A stretch of 64,000 nt of DNA from Zygnema cylindricum. Lineage: Eukaryota; Streptophyta; Zygnematophyceae; Zygnematales; Zygnemataceae. A program made the position numbers and the translations under genes. The stretch covers positions 19,499 through 83,498 of the forward strand of contig JBBHKE010001133.1 of assembly GCA_037447655.1 (NCBI GenBank), in the 5' to 3' direction. The notes below the pieces were generated by a model that saw only the letters and a list, made by a program, of their open reading frames with translations, was not told the origin of the DNA and ran no database searches. Positions 33,684-45,344 of the stretch are shown in pieces. Positions within the stretch are counted from its first letter, which is position 1, and the number at the start of each line of letters is the position of its first letter.

Positions 33684-34315
33684 AACCTTCCTCATTCTTC
33701 TTCTACAAATTCTTCCTCAATGGATGGAGGATCAACTCCTAGACTTATTTTTGACAATCCGGATGTTCAATCTAAACAGCATATTAAACATCCTCCTCCT
33801 CCTCCTCCTCCTCTTCCTCAACGGACACGTACAACTCCAACAATTTTAGCCTCACATTTTCCGAGGGGAAAAAGGCAAAGTGGCAGGCTGCGAGGTGAAC
33901 AAGTGGAGCTTACTCTATTTTTTACTAGTACGATGGAACTGGTCACCATACAAGAGGCTTTTTCAGCTCCATAAAATGATCAATGGATTTCCGCGGTGAA
34001 CGACGAAATGAGATCGATAATGGAGGCTCAAAATTGGGAGCTTGTTGAGCTTCCGTCGGATCGAAAAGCAATCGGTTGAAAGAGGGTCATTAAAGTTAAG
34101 TTGAACCCTGATAATTCTATTTAAAGATATAAGGCTCGGCTTGTTGCAAACGGCTATAATCAAAAGGAGGGAATTAACTATGAAAAAACTTTCTTTGTGG
34201 TTGTCCGGTTTCCAACTATTAGAATTTTGTTGTCTTTAGCAGCCAATGAGGATATGGAATAACATCAAATGGATGTTAAGACAACATTTTTGCATGGAGA
34301 CTTAGAGAAAGTAAT
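33684..34315 (+). pseudogene. pol: Copia C reverse transcriptase, first half
   Basis: Visible blocks are RVIKVKLNPDNSI, RYKARLVANGYNQKEG and HQMDVKTTFLHGDLEK, ending mid-domain at 34315. The rest of RT lies beyond element D. Stops fall at several positions (for example 34078, 34123 and 34260). Confidence 0.88.
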
Positions 34316-35502
34316 TGAAACTCTGAGACCTCCATTGGCCCTCAGAATATGCAGATCCAAAAGAAGCTAATCTAGATAGTGCCGACTCCAAGTTGATATA
34401 AACCCAAATGACTGACCCCTTGACAATCAAAACCTCATTATAGATTCACCCCTATGAAATAACACTTTCTATGTGCTCAGACACAGTTCCACCACAGAAT
34501 GCAAAGTTAGAATATGAGATTTGGACACATTCACCCACTTTGACTTTCCCTTAGAAATGCAGCCACCCTGGCATACAAAAACTCTGACCGACTACACCCC
34601 TGTGTAGCATGGACTCCCTTGAGTCCGCAGCAAAAAGAATCACTGAAAATGGTCAAGTAAATTGATAGTTATGGCTGGCCAAAGTTTGCCATTTATACAG
34701 GGTGCTCTCTGGGAGAGGCAGCTACCTACCCAAAATTTTCTAAGTCCTATTTCCTCTCTAAAACTCTATCTACTGAAGTACGGCACCAATCAAATTATTG
34801 TGTCCTACAAAAAAGTACAGGTGCCGGTGTACTTTCTGTACGGCCATTGTACTACATGGCCAAAATGTCGATACGTGTCAAATCAGGATTAGTTCCTGTA
34901 ATCTCCGGAATTCTCGTAGTCCAATGTTATCACGCCACGTGTCATCTGACGTGGCAAAGACTGTTAAACGCCAAAAATGCCTTTTTCGTGATCGCGGCGC
35001 CTATCGTGGCCGTCCGATCAAAACCGGCTATAATCCTAGCCGCTGAAATTCGACGCGCGGTATTTGTTTCGCTATCCAAACAAATGTGCGGTATCCGTTC
35101 TGTCCCCATACCGTACTTCGTACTTAATTAAACTGTATCTATGTACTAAGTATCTATTAGCCGTTAAACGGATTTATCTACATATGACGATTTATATATT
35201 TGTCAAACCCTATATATCGTAATATTTGTTCTAGACATAACGGTTAGAGCTAACGGCTACTGCGGGTTGATGGACGGTAGGTACCAGGATCAATTCCTGG
35301 GTCCGTCAACTAACTTTTGGTAAGTCTACCTAATTTACCCCCCTTTCTTCTCTAGAGAGCCTAGGCAGCCATGGCTCTAGCTCCCTATCCAGCCTTCAGT
35401 GACTACAACGAGTGTGGGGGCTTGGAAAGGGGAGTTAGAGGCAGACCGCCTCAGCTCTTTTTCTATCCTAATACAGACCTAGAAAATACTCAAATATCAA
35501 CA
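34316..35502 (-). repeat. 3' LTR of element D
   Basis: On the minus strand, TGTTGATATTTG...CAGAGTTTCA, 1187 bp. The + strand frame MALAPYPAFSDYNECGG (35371) lies inside and recurs in the other LTR, so it is not a gene. Confidence 0.93.
35239..35319 (+). other. tRNA-like segment antisense in the D LTR
   Basis: GGTTAGAGCTAACGGCTAC resembles a tRNA D-arm/A-box region. CCAGG-ATCAATT-CCTGG forms a perfect T-arm-like stem-loop inside an outer stem (35266-35275 with 35301-35310, 9 of 10 pairs). A T-run follows. It is tRNA-derived in look but not a complete tRNA. The other D LTR copy is at 38399-38481. Confidence 0.5.
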
Positions 35503-35613
35503 CTCCCCTTATTTTCTAGTCTATTTTTCATTCAACTTCCACAAACAAGTAAACAATCACCCCCTCCCCTTTTTCCTTTTCTTTTTCCTTTTTCCTTTTC
35601 CTTTCATAAAACT

Positions 35614-36021
35614 TCAGTATTTAACACAATGCATTAAATGAACTGAAATGATAATTGTATCACACATTTTATTTAACATCCCATTTTTCTTAAATCCGAG
35701 CAAAGATTTTATCCACTTCATCACTCTTTCATCCACACACAAACCGATTTCCCTCTTGCGATCCAAACAGCTTGCCCCATTTCCAATCTGCAACATACAC
35801 CTAGATGCTAACCCTTTTACAAGCACATCTTCGTCACACCAAGTAGTGATGTCAAATCCATCCACCCCCAAATATTCCCAAAAACCACTAGTCCCCACTA
35901 AGTTCCTCATAAGATCTACATCTTTCGTACTCATATTTTTATCCATGATAATTACCCCATTTTTTGAACTTCCCTCACTCTCTCCCATGGAATTCTTTCC
36001 ACTATTACTTTCTAATTTAAT
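35614..36021 (-). pseudogene. Element D: C-terminal extension of unknown function
   Basis: The frame continues directly from the gag frame after one TGA (36022-36024). It encodes about 124 residues from MGESEGSSKN, with a Cys/Trp/Leu-rich stretch FDITTWCDEDVLVKGLASRC. No protease, integrase or RT motif is seen, and I do not recognise it. Confidence 0.45.
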
Positions 36022-37503
36022 TCACAATAAATATTTCTTCTCCCCTAAACCTTTAATCAAATATTTCTCTTCTCCCCTATCCTTTGAAACCTCTTCGAGT
36101 TTCACTTCTCCCCTTTCCTCGGAATCCGTTGAAGTCTCCCTTTCCGACCAGTTTTCTGGTTCCCTATTATCTATAAAGTTATCCTGATTAATTTTATCTT
36201 TTCTATTTTCACTTATGGATCCTAGAACTGACTTTCTCATTTCAAAGTCATACACTCTACACTCCTCGACATCCTCAAGTACCTCCTCTCTCTTTACTTC
36301 CCTTATACCTCCAAAAGCACACTGTTGCCTTCGTGCAATTACTGTGTGCTTTTCTTTCTTCCCCATACTACTAATCCGGAGAAGCTCTAAAATATCTTCA
36401 TCCTCTTTCTCCTCTTCCCCTACTTCCTCCTCATCCACATTCCAACTTCTAAGTTTTTCCAAACAAGGGCATTCCTCCATATAATGACCCAGTTCCCTAC
36501 AAAAGAAGCAAGCCCCCTTTTTCAAAGCTCCCCTTTCTTTTCCTCTCCCTCTCTTTCCACCAAAGTTCCGATAAGGTTTACCTTTGTCTTTCTTTCTCTC
36601 ATCACGCTTCCGCTCGTCACCACCGTTCCTCTCATCACGTTTCCGCTCGTCAACGACGTTCCTCTCATCACGCTTCCGCCAATCACCACCAGCTGAAAAT
36701 GCATTGACCCTGTCCTTTCCCCTACGAAGCTCCAAAGTGCTTTCCCTTACAAGATTTATCCCCATGGTAAAGCTCCAAGTCCATGAGGAGCCATCAATTG
36801 CCTACATACGATAAATAATGTTTTCGTACTCACTTCGGAGTTTTATAAGTAGTGTATTAATCTTACTCTCCTCAGATTCTACACATCCCGCACTAGCTAG
36901 CTCAACATATAACGCAGCAATATCATTGCAAAAATCTATCATGCTATCGCCTTTATAAACATAGGCATCTATTTCCTGTTTTACTAATTGCTGCCTCTGA
37001 ATAGTCTCACTCTTATAAATCTGAATTAGTACTTCCCATATCTTTGAAGACTTGGTTAGACTTAAAAGAGTGATAGCTATCGACTTAGACACATATCTAA
37101 GTATGAGATGTTTTGCTATAGTGTTTTTGTATTCCCATATTTTTTTGTCATTTTCTTCAGTTTTAATCCCTACATGTGATACCATAGCTGAGAGCCTAGC
37201 TCCCCTCACCATAGGTGTCCCTTTTTCCTTCTCCCCTATTTCCCCATCCACGGAAAGATTCTTCCCTTCACCTTCCGTTGCATCTGAGCTCCGGATAATA
37301 TTCCGGGCAGCCTCAGATGAATCTCCATAGTAAGCTCCTCCAAAGCCAGGTGGCGGACATCTCACTTGTCCCAAAACAATTCCCCATAAGTGTTTCTCAA
37401 AAAGCAATCCGGCTATTGTAAACTCCCAATAGGTGAAGTCTGTTCCATCAAACATAGGCACCCTAGATGGTGGGCCCATAACTTGAAACTCTGAGACCTC
37501 CAT
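36022..37503 (-). pseudogene. gag: Element D gag with zinc knuckle
   Basis: The frame opens at ATG 37503, within the LTR, and reads through the primer site (QVMGPPSRVPMFDGTDFTYWEF). A gag core follows (IWEVLIQIYKSETIQRQQLVKQE), then one in-frame TAG (36802-36804, Gln in element F), a Lys/Arg/Asp repeat (KRDERN three or four times) and one knuckle CFFCRELGHYMEEC. RRQQCAFGGIREV matches the residues just before protease in element F. A segment ECRVYDFE resembling the post-integrase GYRVYD region follows at once, as if protease and integrase had been deleted. Confidence 0.85.
37469..37483 (-). other. Half-tRNA-type primer site of element D
   Basis: The + strand GGTGGGCCCATAAC (37469-37482) equals the anticodon-arm sequence of plant initiator tRNA-Met as I recall it. 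The element's minus strand is therefore complementary to that tRNA. It lies directly after the 5' LTR end. Confidence 0.75.
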
Positions 37504-38664
37504 TGGCCCTCAGAGTATGCAAATCCAAAAGAAGCTAATCTAGATAGTGCCGACTCCAAGTTGATATAAACCCAAATGACTGACCCCTTGACAGTCAAAA
37601 CCCTATTATAGATTCACACCTGTGAAATAACACTTTCTGTGTGCTCTGTTCCACCACAGAATGCAAAGTTAGAATATGAGATTTGGACACATTCACCCAC
37701 TTTGACTTTCCCTTAGAAATACAGCCACCCTGGCAGACAAAAACTCTGACCGACTACACCCCTGTGCAGCATGGACTCCCCTAATTCCGCAGCAAAAAGA
37801 ATCACTGAAAATAGTCAAGTAAATTGATAGTTATGGTTGGCCAAAGTTTGCCATTTGTACAGGGTGTTCTCTGAGAGAGGCAGCTACCTACCCAAAATTT
37901 TCTAAGTCCTATTCCCTCTCTAAAACTCTATCTACTGAAGTACGACACCAATCAAATTACTGTGTCGTACAGAAAAGTACAGGTGCCTTTGTACTTTCTG
38001 TACGGCCATTGTACTACATGGCCAAAATGTCGACACGTGTCAAATCAGGATTAGTTCCTCTAATCTCCGGAATTCCCGTAGTCCAATGTTATCACGCCAC
38101 GTGTCATCTGACGTGGCAAAGACTGTAAAACGCCAAAAATGCCTTTTCTGTGATCGCGGCGCCTATCGTGGCCGTCCGATCAAAACCGGCTATAATCCTA
38201 GCCGCTGAAATTCGACGCGCGGTATTTGTTTCGCTATCGAAACAAATGTGCGGTATCCGTTCTGTCCCCATACCGTACTTCGTACTTAATTAAACTGTAT
38301 CTATGTACTAAGTATCTATTTAGCCGTTAAACGGATTAATCTACATATGACGATTTATATATTTGTCAAACCCTATATATCGTAATATTTGTTCTAGACA
38401 TAACGGTTAGAGCTAACGGCTACTGCGGGTTGATGGACGGTAGGTACCACGATCAATTCCTGGGTCCGTCAAATAACTTTTGGTAAGTCTACCTAATTTA
38501 CCCCCTTTCTTCTCTAGAGAGCCTAGGCAGCCATGGCTCTAGCTCCCTATCCAGCCTTCAGTGACTACAACAAGTGTGGGGGCTTGGAAAGGGGAGTTAG
38601 AGGCAGACCGCCTCAGCTCTTTTTCTATCCTAATACAGACCTAGAAAATACTCAAATATCAACA
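37484..38664 (-). repeat. 5' LTR of element D
   Basis: 1181 bp, a close match to 34316-35502, with the same ends TGTTGATA and GTTTCA on the minus strand. It includes the tRNA-like segment at 38399-38481. Confidence 0.93.
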
Positions 38665-38669
38665 GTAAT

Positions 38670-39860
38670 TTATATGAGGCAACCTGAAATATATGCAGAG
38701 ACCGGAAAAGAAAATCTGGTCTGTAAATAGCTGATATCTTGGTACAGTTTAAAGCAGGTTCCACATTAGTGGAATGTGAAACTAGATGAGTTTGTAACTG
38801 GTCTCGGATATGTAAGGATTAGTTCAGATCACTCAATCAACGTTATGGAAGGGGAAGATGGAAAAAATTTACATTGTGGTGTATGTAGATGATTTGTTGC
38901 TACTATGTAAGTCATTCAATGAGATTAATAAAACAAAGGCAGCCTTGAATTCCAGATTTGAGATGAAAGATTTAGGAGAGGCAAAGTATATTCTTGGAAT
39001 TCAAGTAGTAAGGGATAGAGATAGAAAAATAATCTATTTAACGCAGCAGGAAGCGGTTGGGAATATGCTTGAAAAGATTGGCATGGCAGAGGCAAAAGGA
39101 AGTGCCACTCCCATGGAATTTAAGCAAAAGGTAGAAGGCATGGAAATTAATAGAGGAGTCTTTTTGATGACACCTTGGAACCAGGAAAGGCAAGTTCTAT
39201 GGCTCCCATTCCAAACCGACTGATTGTCCGCAGCCTAATCTACTTCATGAACTGCACACGGTCGGATATTGCTGCAGCAGTTGGTGCCTTAAATCAGAGT
39301 TTACAAAATCCGAGTAGATCGAATTGGGAGGCAATAAAGAGGGTTCTTCATTACCTTGTAGTGACAATGAATCTGCGACTTGCTCTCGGTGGAGATGACG
39401 TCAAAATTCAGACTTGGAGTGATGCGAGCTACGGAAACATGCCAAGCTGCAGCTCCACCGGATTCATTCTGAAGATTGGAAGTGGAATATGTTGCTGGAG
39501 CAGCAAGCTTCATATAGTCAAAGCTCAGTCTATGATGGAGGCTGAATACATGGAATCCAGCTCCACTGTCAAAGAGTTACTTTGGGTAAAGTCTCCCAAG
39601 AACTTCATTTCATGCAAGCAGGACCACAATTAGTTTGGTGTGACAACCAGGCAGCTATAGCGATTCCATCTAACCCAATTCATCACTTCAAAAGCCAACA
39701 CATTGATATCAAGCTGCACTTTGTAAGAGAAAAGGTGATGAACAGAATTTTAAAACTCAGTTATCTGCCGGATGAGAAGATGCTAGCAGATTTGATGACT
39801 AAACCTCTACCTGCACCTAAATTGCAATTTTGTAGAGAGGCATGTGGACTTAGTGGCTGA
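38670..39860 (+). pseudogene. pol: Copia C reverse transcriptase second half and RNase H
   Basis: It resumes with YMRQPEIYAETGKENLVCK and FVTGLGYVRISSDHSIN, then VVYVDDLLLL near 38877 and KDLGEAKYILGIQVVRD. A frameshift near 39175 leads to RNase H: TRSDIAAAVG, TWSDASYG, MMEAEYMESS, WCDNQAAIAIP and HIDIKLHFVREKV, ending ADLMTKPLP. A stop at about 38728 and two frame changes disable it. Confidence 0.92.
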
Positions 39861-39886
39861 GAGAGTCTAAAGGTTTAGGGGAGTGT

Positions 39887-40522
39887 TGTTTTGGAAACGT
39901 GTAGTTCTCTCTATATCTAGTGTGTGAGAAAGAGATTCAAGACTTAGTCACTTTTGTGAACAGACTATATTATAATAGATAGGTGTTAGTGTGGTATGTA
40001 GCTTCGAAAGGAGTACACAGACTTGGTACACTCCAGGGACACGTGTCAGTCCATAAGATAGCAGACAAAAGCAGTGTTCATTTTTGAAATGAAATATTGA
40101 CTGTGTAGTCATTTTAGGTACTTATCATTTTGGCGGCCTTCAGATTTAAGTTTGATGTAAATAATTCCGTCTATTAGGATTTAGGGTTCTGGTAGAACAC
40201 TTATATATAAGACATATTACTCTTGTAAGAAAGAACTCCTTGTATGCAAAATTGTGAAGCACTTTTTTGGGGTTTATGAGTTACAAGTATCATTGTGATC
40301 TTTTAGCAGAATTGTTTCAAATTCTACATGTGGGTTCTTTGTGTTATTGCCTTTACTTTGGCAAATTTGCAGACCTAGGGTGTGTCTGGTTTTTTTCAAA
40401 CTTCATTTTGAAGTCAGCAGTTTGTGGGTTCATTGTGAGAGTTTCGTGTTGTTTACCTGTGTTATTATTATGGCAACTGCTGGTGCTTTTTCGGCTGCAA
40501 CACCAGCTACCTCATTACAACA
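39887..40522 (+). repeat. 3' LTR of copia C
   Basis: TGTTTTGGAAACG...ATTACAACA, preceded by the polypurine-like TTTAGGGGAG. It matches the 5' LTR with scattered changes. Confidence 0.93.
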
Positions 40523-41300
<778 letters not shown>

Positions 41301-44300
41301 ATGAGCCTTTTTTGTTGGCTCTCCTATGTTTATTTCTTCTTCCACAGGGATGTTTGCATCGGCACTAATGTCGGCAGCTGATCGAATCTATGTAAGGGAA
41401 TTAATCCTGTAAGAAAACCTCGGACAATATTGAAGGCCGTACCTCGGACAATATTGAAGGCCGACAACTGTCCCGGTTTGAGAAATGCACATTGCAAAAA
41501 ATATTTGTTCAAGGCTTTGAATAATTATGCTTGCACATCTCCCAGTCTCGCTTGGCTCAATTCTACTACAAAACATACTATTTGTGTTCACAAATAGAGA
41601 GAGAAGGAGACTTGAACAAGAATTATTGACGTTTTATTGAATTGACTATGAAAATTTGGTAGGAAGGGGAATGAGAAGATGGTAGTGGGAGGAATGATTG
41701 CGTTGATAAAATCGTAAAGTTCTCGAAGAATTTTATTATTCCCTAAACTTCTTAAACTTGATTCTTTTGTAAGTTGTGACAAATGCTCATTTTGTGTTTC
41801 TTTTAAAGCCGACAGTATGTTTATAAAAGATTCAGTATAACATAGGGATTAGCAGCTGAGCAATTTTTATAACAGGGATTTCTCTAACTAAAAATACAAA
41901 TAACTAAGGGCTTCAATCGTCGACTTATTATCTGCCTTTCCTATATTGTATTTCTATTTCCTTCGTATTTTCTTTGGCTATAAATAAAAGAAGATTTGTT
42001 AAGTTAGGATATAATACAAGACATCGCTAGTACGGGAGCTTTTGTTTTTATTTTCTTTCTGTTTTTTTTGCAAAGTTTCCAATTTTTGTTTTCTTCACTC
42101 AGTTTGAGTTCATGTACATAAATCTTATTATCTTTATTTTTAATATTACTGTTAATTAGCAAGAATGGTCACTTCAAACTTTAACCAAGTACAAACAACA
42201 CATGATACACACTACACACTTTACCTAATGTAGAAGTTTGCGGAACGATTATCATTTTTGCTTCAGAACCGTTTATTTAGTTTCCCTTGAGGTTTCACAA
42301 ATTATCCCATCACGCGTGGTCGATAATATCTTGCACTGTGTCTTTTTTCTCGATAACGCTTTTTCTTTATCATTTTGATCGATGTTGTTTGCTCGGTGTT
42401 GTTTTTCTATATATGGTTTTTCTCAATATTGTTTTCTCGATACTGTTCTTCACGTTAATGTTATCCTTGATATTTTTTTGCTCGATGTTCCCTGTCCTAT
42501 TATTGAAGACATTGGGACAAGAAACCCATCACTCGTCGTGGATCCAGTAGCCCGGTACATTGGATTCGCTCCACATGAAAGTGTTATGAAGGGTTTGGGT
42601 TTGTAGATGAACGGGCTTGATGTGATTGGGAGTCGAAAAAACATAGACGCCAAAGTTAAGTACTTGATAAGTTTAAAGATGATTTAAGTTGTTATTTTTG
42701 TTTTCTCAAACCAATCAAATGAATGATAAGGCTTACTATCCATCAATAAAAAAAGAAGGTTGTTTCCATGATTCCATACTTTTATATGCAATACAGTATT
42801 GTTTTTTTTTCTTTTTTCAAAGATAATAACATTATCGCAGATCAGACCAAGATTCTCTAGGAGTCTAGGTGTAAGCATTGACCGTTCAACTAGTTTTAGG
42901 TCCTCATCCGAGAAGCAATCTTTGTATCCGGTTCTTTAGATGGCGACTTCCCTTGGGGAGGTCGGTAATCATCTATAGAAAGTGTAGCATTGCTACCCCT
43001 AAATATCATAGATTCATGCCACAATGGACTATCACTGAAGTTTTCACATATCGCAAATGCCATGTGCCTTATAACGAGGTGGACACCAAGACACCAAATC
43101 TAACATAAAATCTTTGTTGAAGATATCTCGTCACGCTCTTTTTATACAAATTATACAAATCTTTATACAAATTATATACCTTTGGTCGCCTATTTGAAAA
43201 CCTTGAAATAGGTCATCTTTGATCATCTAAAGACTTGAACAGCGTGTCACTTGGGAGACCTCAAGAAACGGGTAACTTTGTCCCTGAGGCAACCTCACCG
43301 ATAGGGTAACTTTCAAACTACCCCCTTAGCAATCGTTTTTCACCAGTAGTGTTGGAAATGTCAATGCATATAGATCAAGCCGCCACCTCCACTAGTGAGT
43401 CTTTAGCTGTCTATCTTACGTTCGTGCCCGTCCGATCATAAAATTCTAGCAATTTAGAAGCTACTTGTCCTTTTCAAGAAGTACATATTTAGACACGGTC
43501 CATGCCCGTGTAACGGGCATGATGATAAATAGGACACGGTATGACAGGATTCGAGACGATTTAGTGCCGTTAATTCTTTGCTCAATTTTGCGTCAATCTT
43601 TGTGTTATTTTTGGCCGCATCTAGAAATATCCGTACAAACGTCAAGAATAGTACAATATTACTTAAACGTTTTAATAAACAGAACATGGTCCATGCTTGT
43701 ATAACGTGCATTGGTTTACTAGTCACATTAAAAAACAAACAAAGAAAAGTGTGTGAACAAAAGGTGAAAACGGTGTTACAATGATAGGATACATAGTAAT
43801 ACTCACCACGAAGTTTCTTTAGCGTATATGAATAATTACCGTGGTTTACGCTAATTAAGAATTTGAAAATTTTGAAAAAAAACATACATTCTAATTGTTT
43901 AATAATTCTAATTTGGGTCTTTGAAAAAAGTAAATGTAGGTCGCAAACATGCTTACACTAATATAGGTATTTGTACAAAATCTGACAAATAGTACACAAA
44001 TCGTATGTTCACACAGTCGAAACGTGGTTGTTGGACGAATATATGGGAACGTGATATTTGACAACCCGATTTGATCCCCTTTTAAGACAGCATATTCTCA
44101 TGCTTCCGCGGCTACTAAACAAAATGAATTGTACTTTTCACTTCAATAGGTACATTTTTGTACGGTTGACTCTGACCGTACACCACACTATTTAAAAGAT
44201 GACGTACTTCCGTTTTGTACAGTACTAAAAAATTAACCCTAAATAGAGTAAAGAAAAAAATAGAATGAACTACGCTAATGGAGAATAATAAAAAAAAAAC

Positions 44301-45108
44301 GGGACGGAATTAGCGTACACTACGCTAATAACGATTGGCGGTGTACTGTGATCAAATGCTAAATGCTGCCAAGGCAGCCTGGTACCGTGGTACGATATCT
44401 TTGCAAAGCTTACGATAGGATTTACCTTCATAACTTTCAAAAGCACTGAACGTTTAATTAGCAGTAACTTCAGTGTTTTCTATCTTAATATTTTCATCCC
44501 ATGGAACTTATAGGTGATTTATTCATTTTTCAGCTTAAGCGAACCACTATTAAAGAACTCGTTATTCTTTGCTAAAACTCTCTAATTTTCACTCCATAGG
44601 GGGTGAACATTTCAATAAAGGCTCCAATGTTTCTGAAAGTCAACAGGCCGACTACTTTCTAAGTATATCTTGCCGTCTGGGAAGCTCTGTTTGTCTTTGT
44701 TTCTGATTTAAAGAAGGGTGTTAAGTGGGGACAAAAAGACAAGTAAAAACGGGTTCAACCACCAAACCACTCAAAACCACCCATCAGAACATGGCACTCA
44801 TCATGTATAATCATTAAAATCATACTACCAAAACAATTCACATGCTACAAACAACCGCAGTAAAGAAAAAAGTACCATACACACAGGTGACTTTGTAGCG
44901 TCAATTTCCATGATAGAACAATATTTTACTACACACGAATGAGCATACAACACAAATATAGTCACTTCGGAGGGAAAAAACAATACAAAAATTAACAACA
45001 ATTGCTATACATTCAGCTTTTATCATGGAGCTTAGCTCTACCACCATGCAAGGCTCAAGGGTCATCTTTCTGTTGTCATGCCGCATTGTGTCGGTTGCTC
45101 GCGCGCAC
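41301..45108. other. Non-genic stretch with small repeats
   Basis: No gene is recognised. It holds a 25-bp tandem duplication (CCTCGGACAATATTGAAGGCC twice, about 41419-41464), loose TGTTTTCTCGAT-type repeats at 42380-42490, and perfect hairpins at 43501-43521 and about 44159-44180. Confidence 0.4.
43501..43521. repeat. Hairpin CATGCCCGT-GTA-ACGGGCATG
   Basis: A perfect 9-bp stem with a 3-nt loop. A degraded relative (CCATGCTTGTATAACGTGCATTGG) lies near 43688-43711. They may mark the two ends of a small old element. Confidence 0.5.
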
Positions 45109-45268
45109 GATATCATGTCAGCACGCGCGATATTCGACGCGCGCGCACGATATTTTACACTCGCGCACGATATTGTGCACGCGGTGCCGATATCACGTAC
45201 GCACGCGCGATATCACGCATGCGCGCATGATATCATACAAGCTTGCACGATATTTCGGCGAGCGAGTA
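45109..45268. repeat. Minisatellite: eight GATAT boxes at exact 20-bp spacing
   Basis: GATAT begins at 45109, 45129, 45149, 45169, 45189, 45209, 45229 and 45249. The 15-bp spacers vary but are mostly alternating purine-pyrimidine (GCACGCGC-like). Open frames over it (45002-45271, 45025-45291) only reflect the repeat. Confidence 0.95.
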
Positions 45269-45317
45269 TGATTTTGTTTCGCACGTGCTAGTTTTCACGT
45301 CGGTTGATGTTTTTTAT

Positions 45318-45344
45318 GACGTGTACGCGATTCGCGTACACGTC
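45318..45344. repeat. Perfect 12-bp palindrome with a 3-nt loop
   Basis: GACGTGTACGCG and CGCGTACACGTC flank ATT, 50 bp after the GATAT array. Confidence 0.85.

Larger units (their letters stand above)
34316..38664 (-). mobile_element. Element D: gag-only LTR retrotransposon nested in copia C
   Basis: The LTRs are 34316-35502 and 37484-38664, and GTAAT flanks both ends (34311-34315 and 38665-38669). The minus-strand interior has a primer site, a long gag-type frame and a polypurine tract (AATAAGGGGAG), but no protease, integrase or RT. It resembles the TR-GAG class of non-autonomous plant elements. The LTRs are about 97-98% alike by eye, so it is younger than copia C. Confidence 0.93.
30739..40522 (+). 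mobile_element. Copia C: full-length copia element, interrupted by element D
   Basis: The LTRs are 30739-31386 and 39887-40522. Gag, protease, integrase and RT run to 34315, where element D (34316-38664) is inserted, and RT-RNase H resumes at 38670. It inserted into a CT-rich tract. The flanking pentamers CTTAT and TCTAT only roughly match. The coding region carries many stops and frameshifts and is dead. Gag and pol share one frame, unlike copia A and B. Confidence 0.93.

Noticed and set aside
35371-35637. ORF starting MALAPYPAFSDYNECGG, also at 38533
   Set aside because: It lies in both LTRs of element D, antisense to the element, and its C-terminus differs after the LTR border.
9058-38730. 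Possible reassigned stop codons, since several TAA/TAG fall at Gln positions (25743 region, 26230 region, 36802)
   Set aside because: Other stops replace Tyr, Cys, Trp, Glu or Arg, and TGA is also affected. Elements carry frameshifts too. Ordinary C-to-T decay of CAA/CAG explains the Gln cases. The shared IN/RT stop is treated separately.
45109-45268. CRISPR-like array
   Set aside because: The conserved box is only 5 bp at 20-bp spacing, there are no cas genes, and the DNA is eukaryotic.
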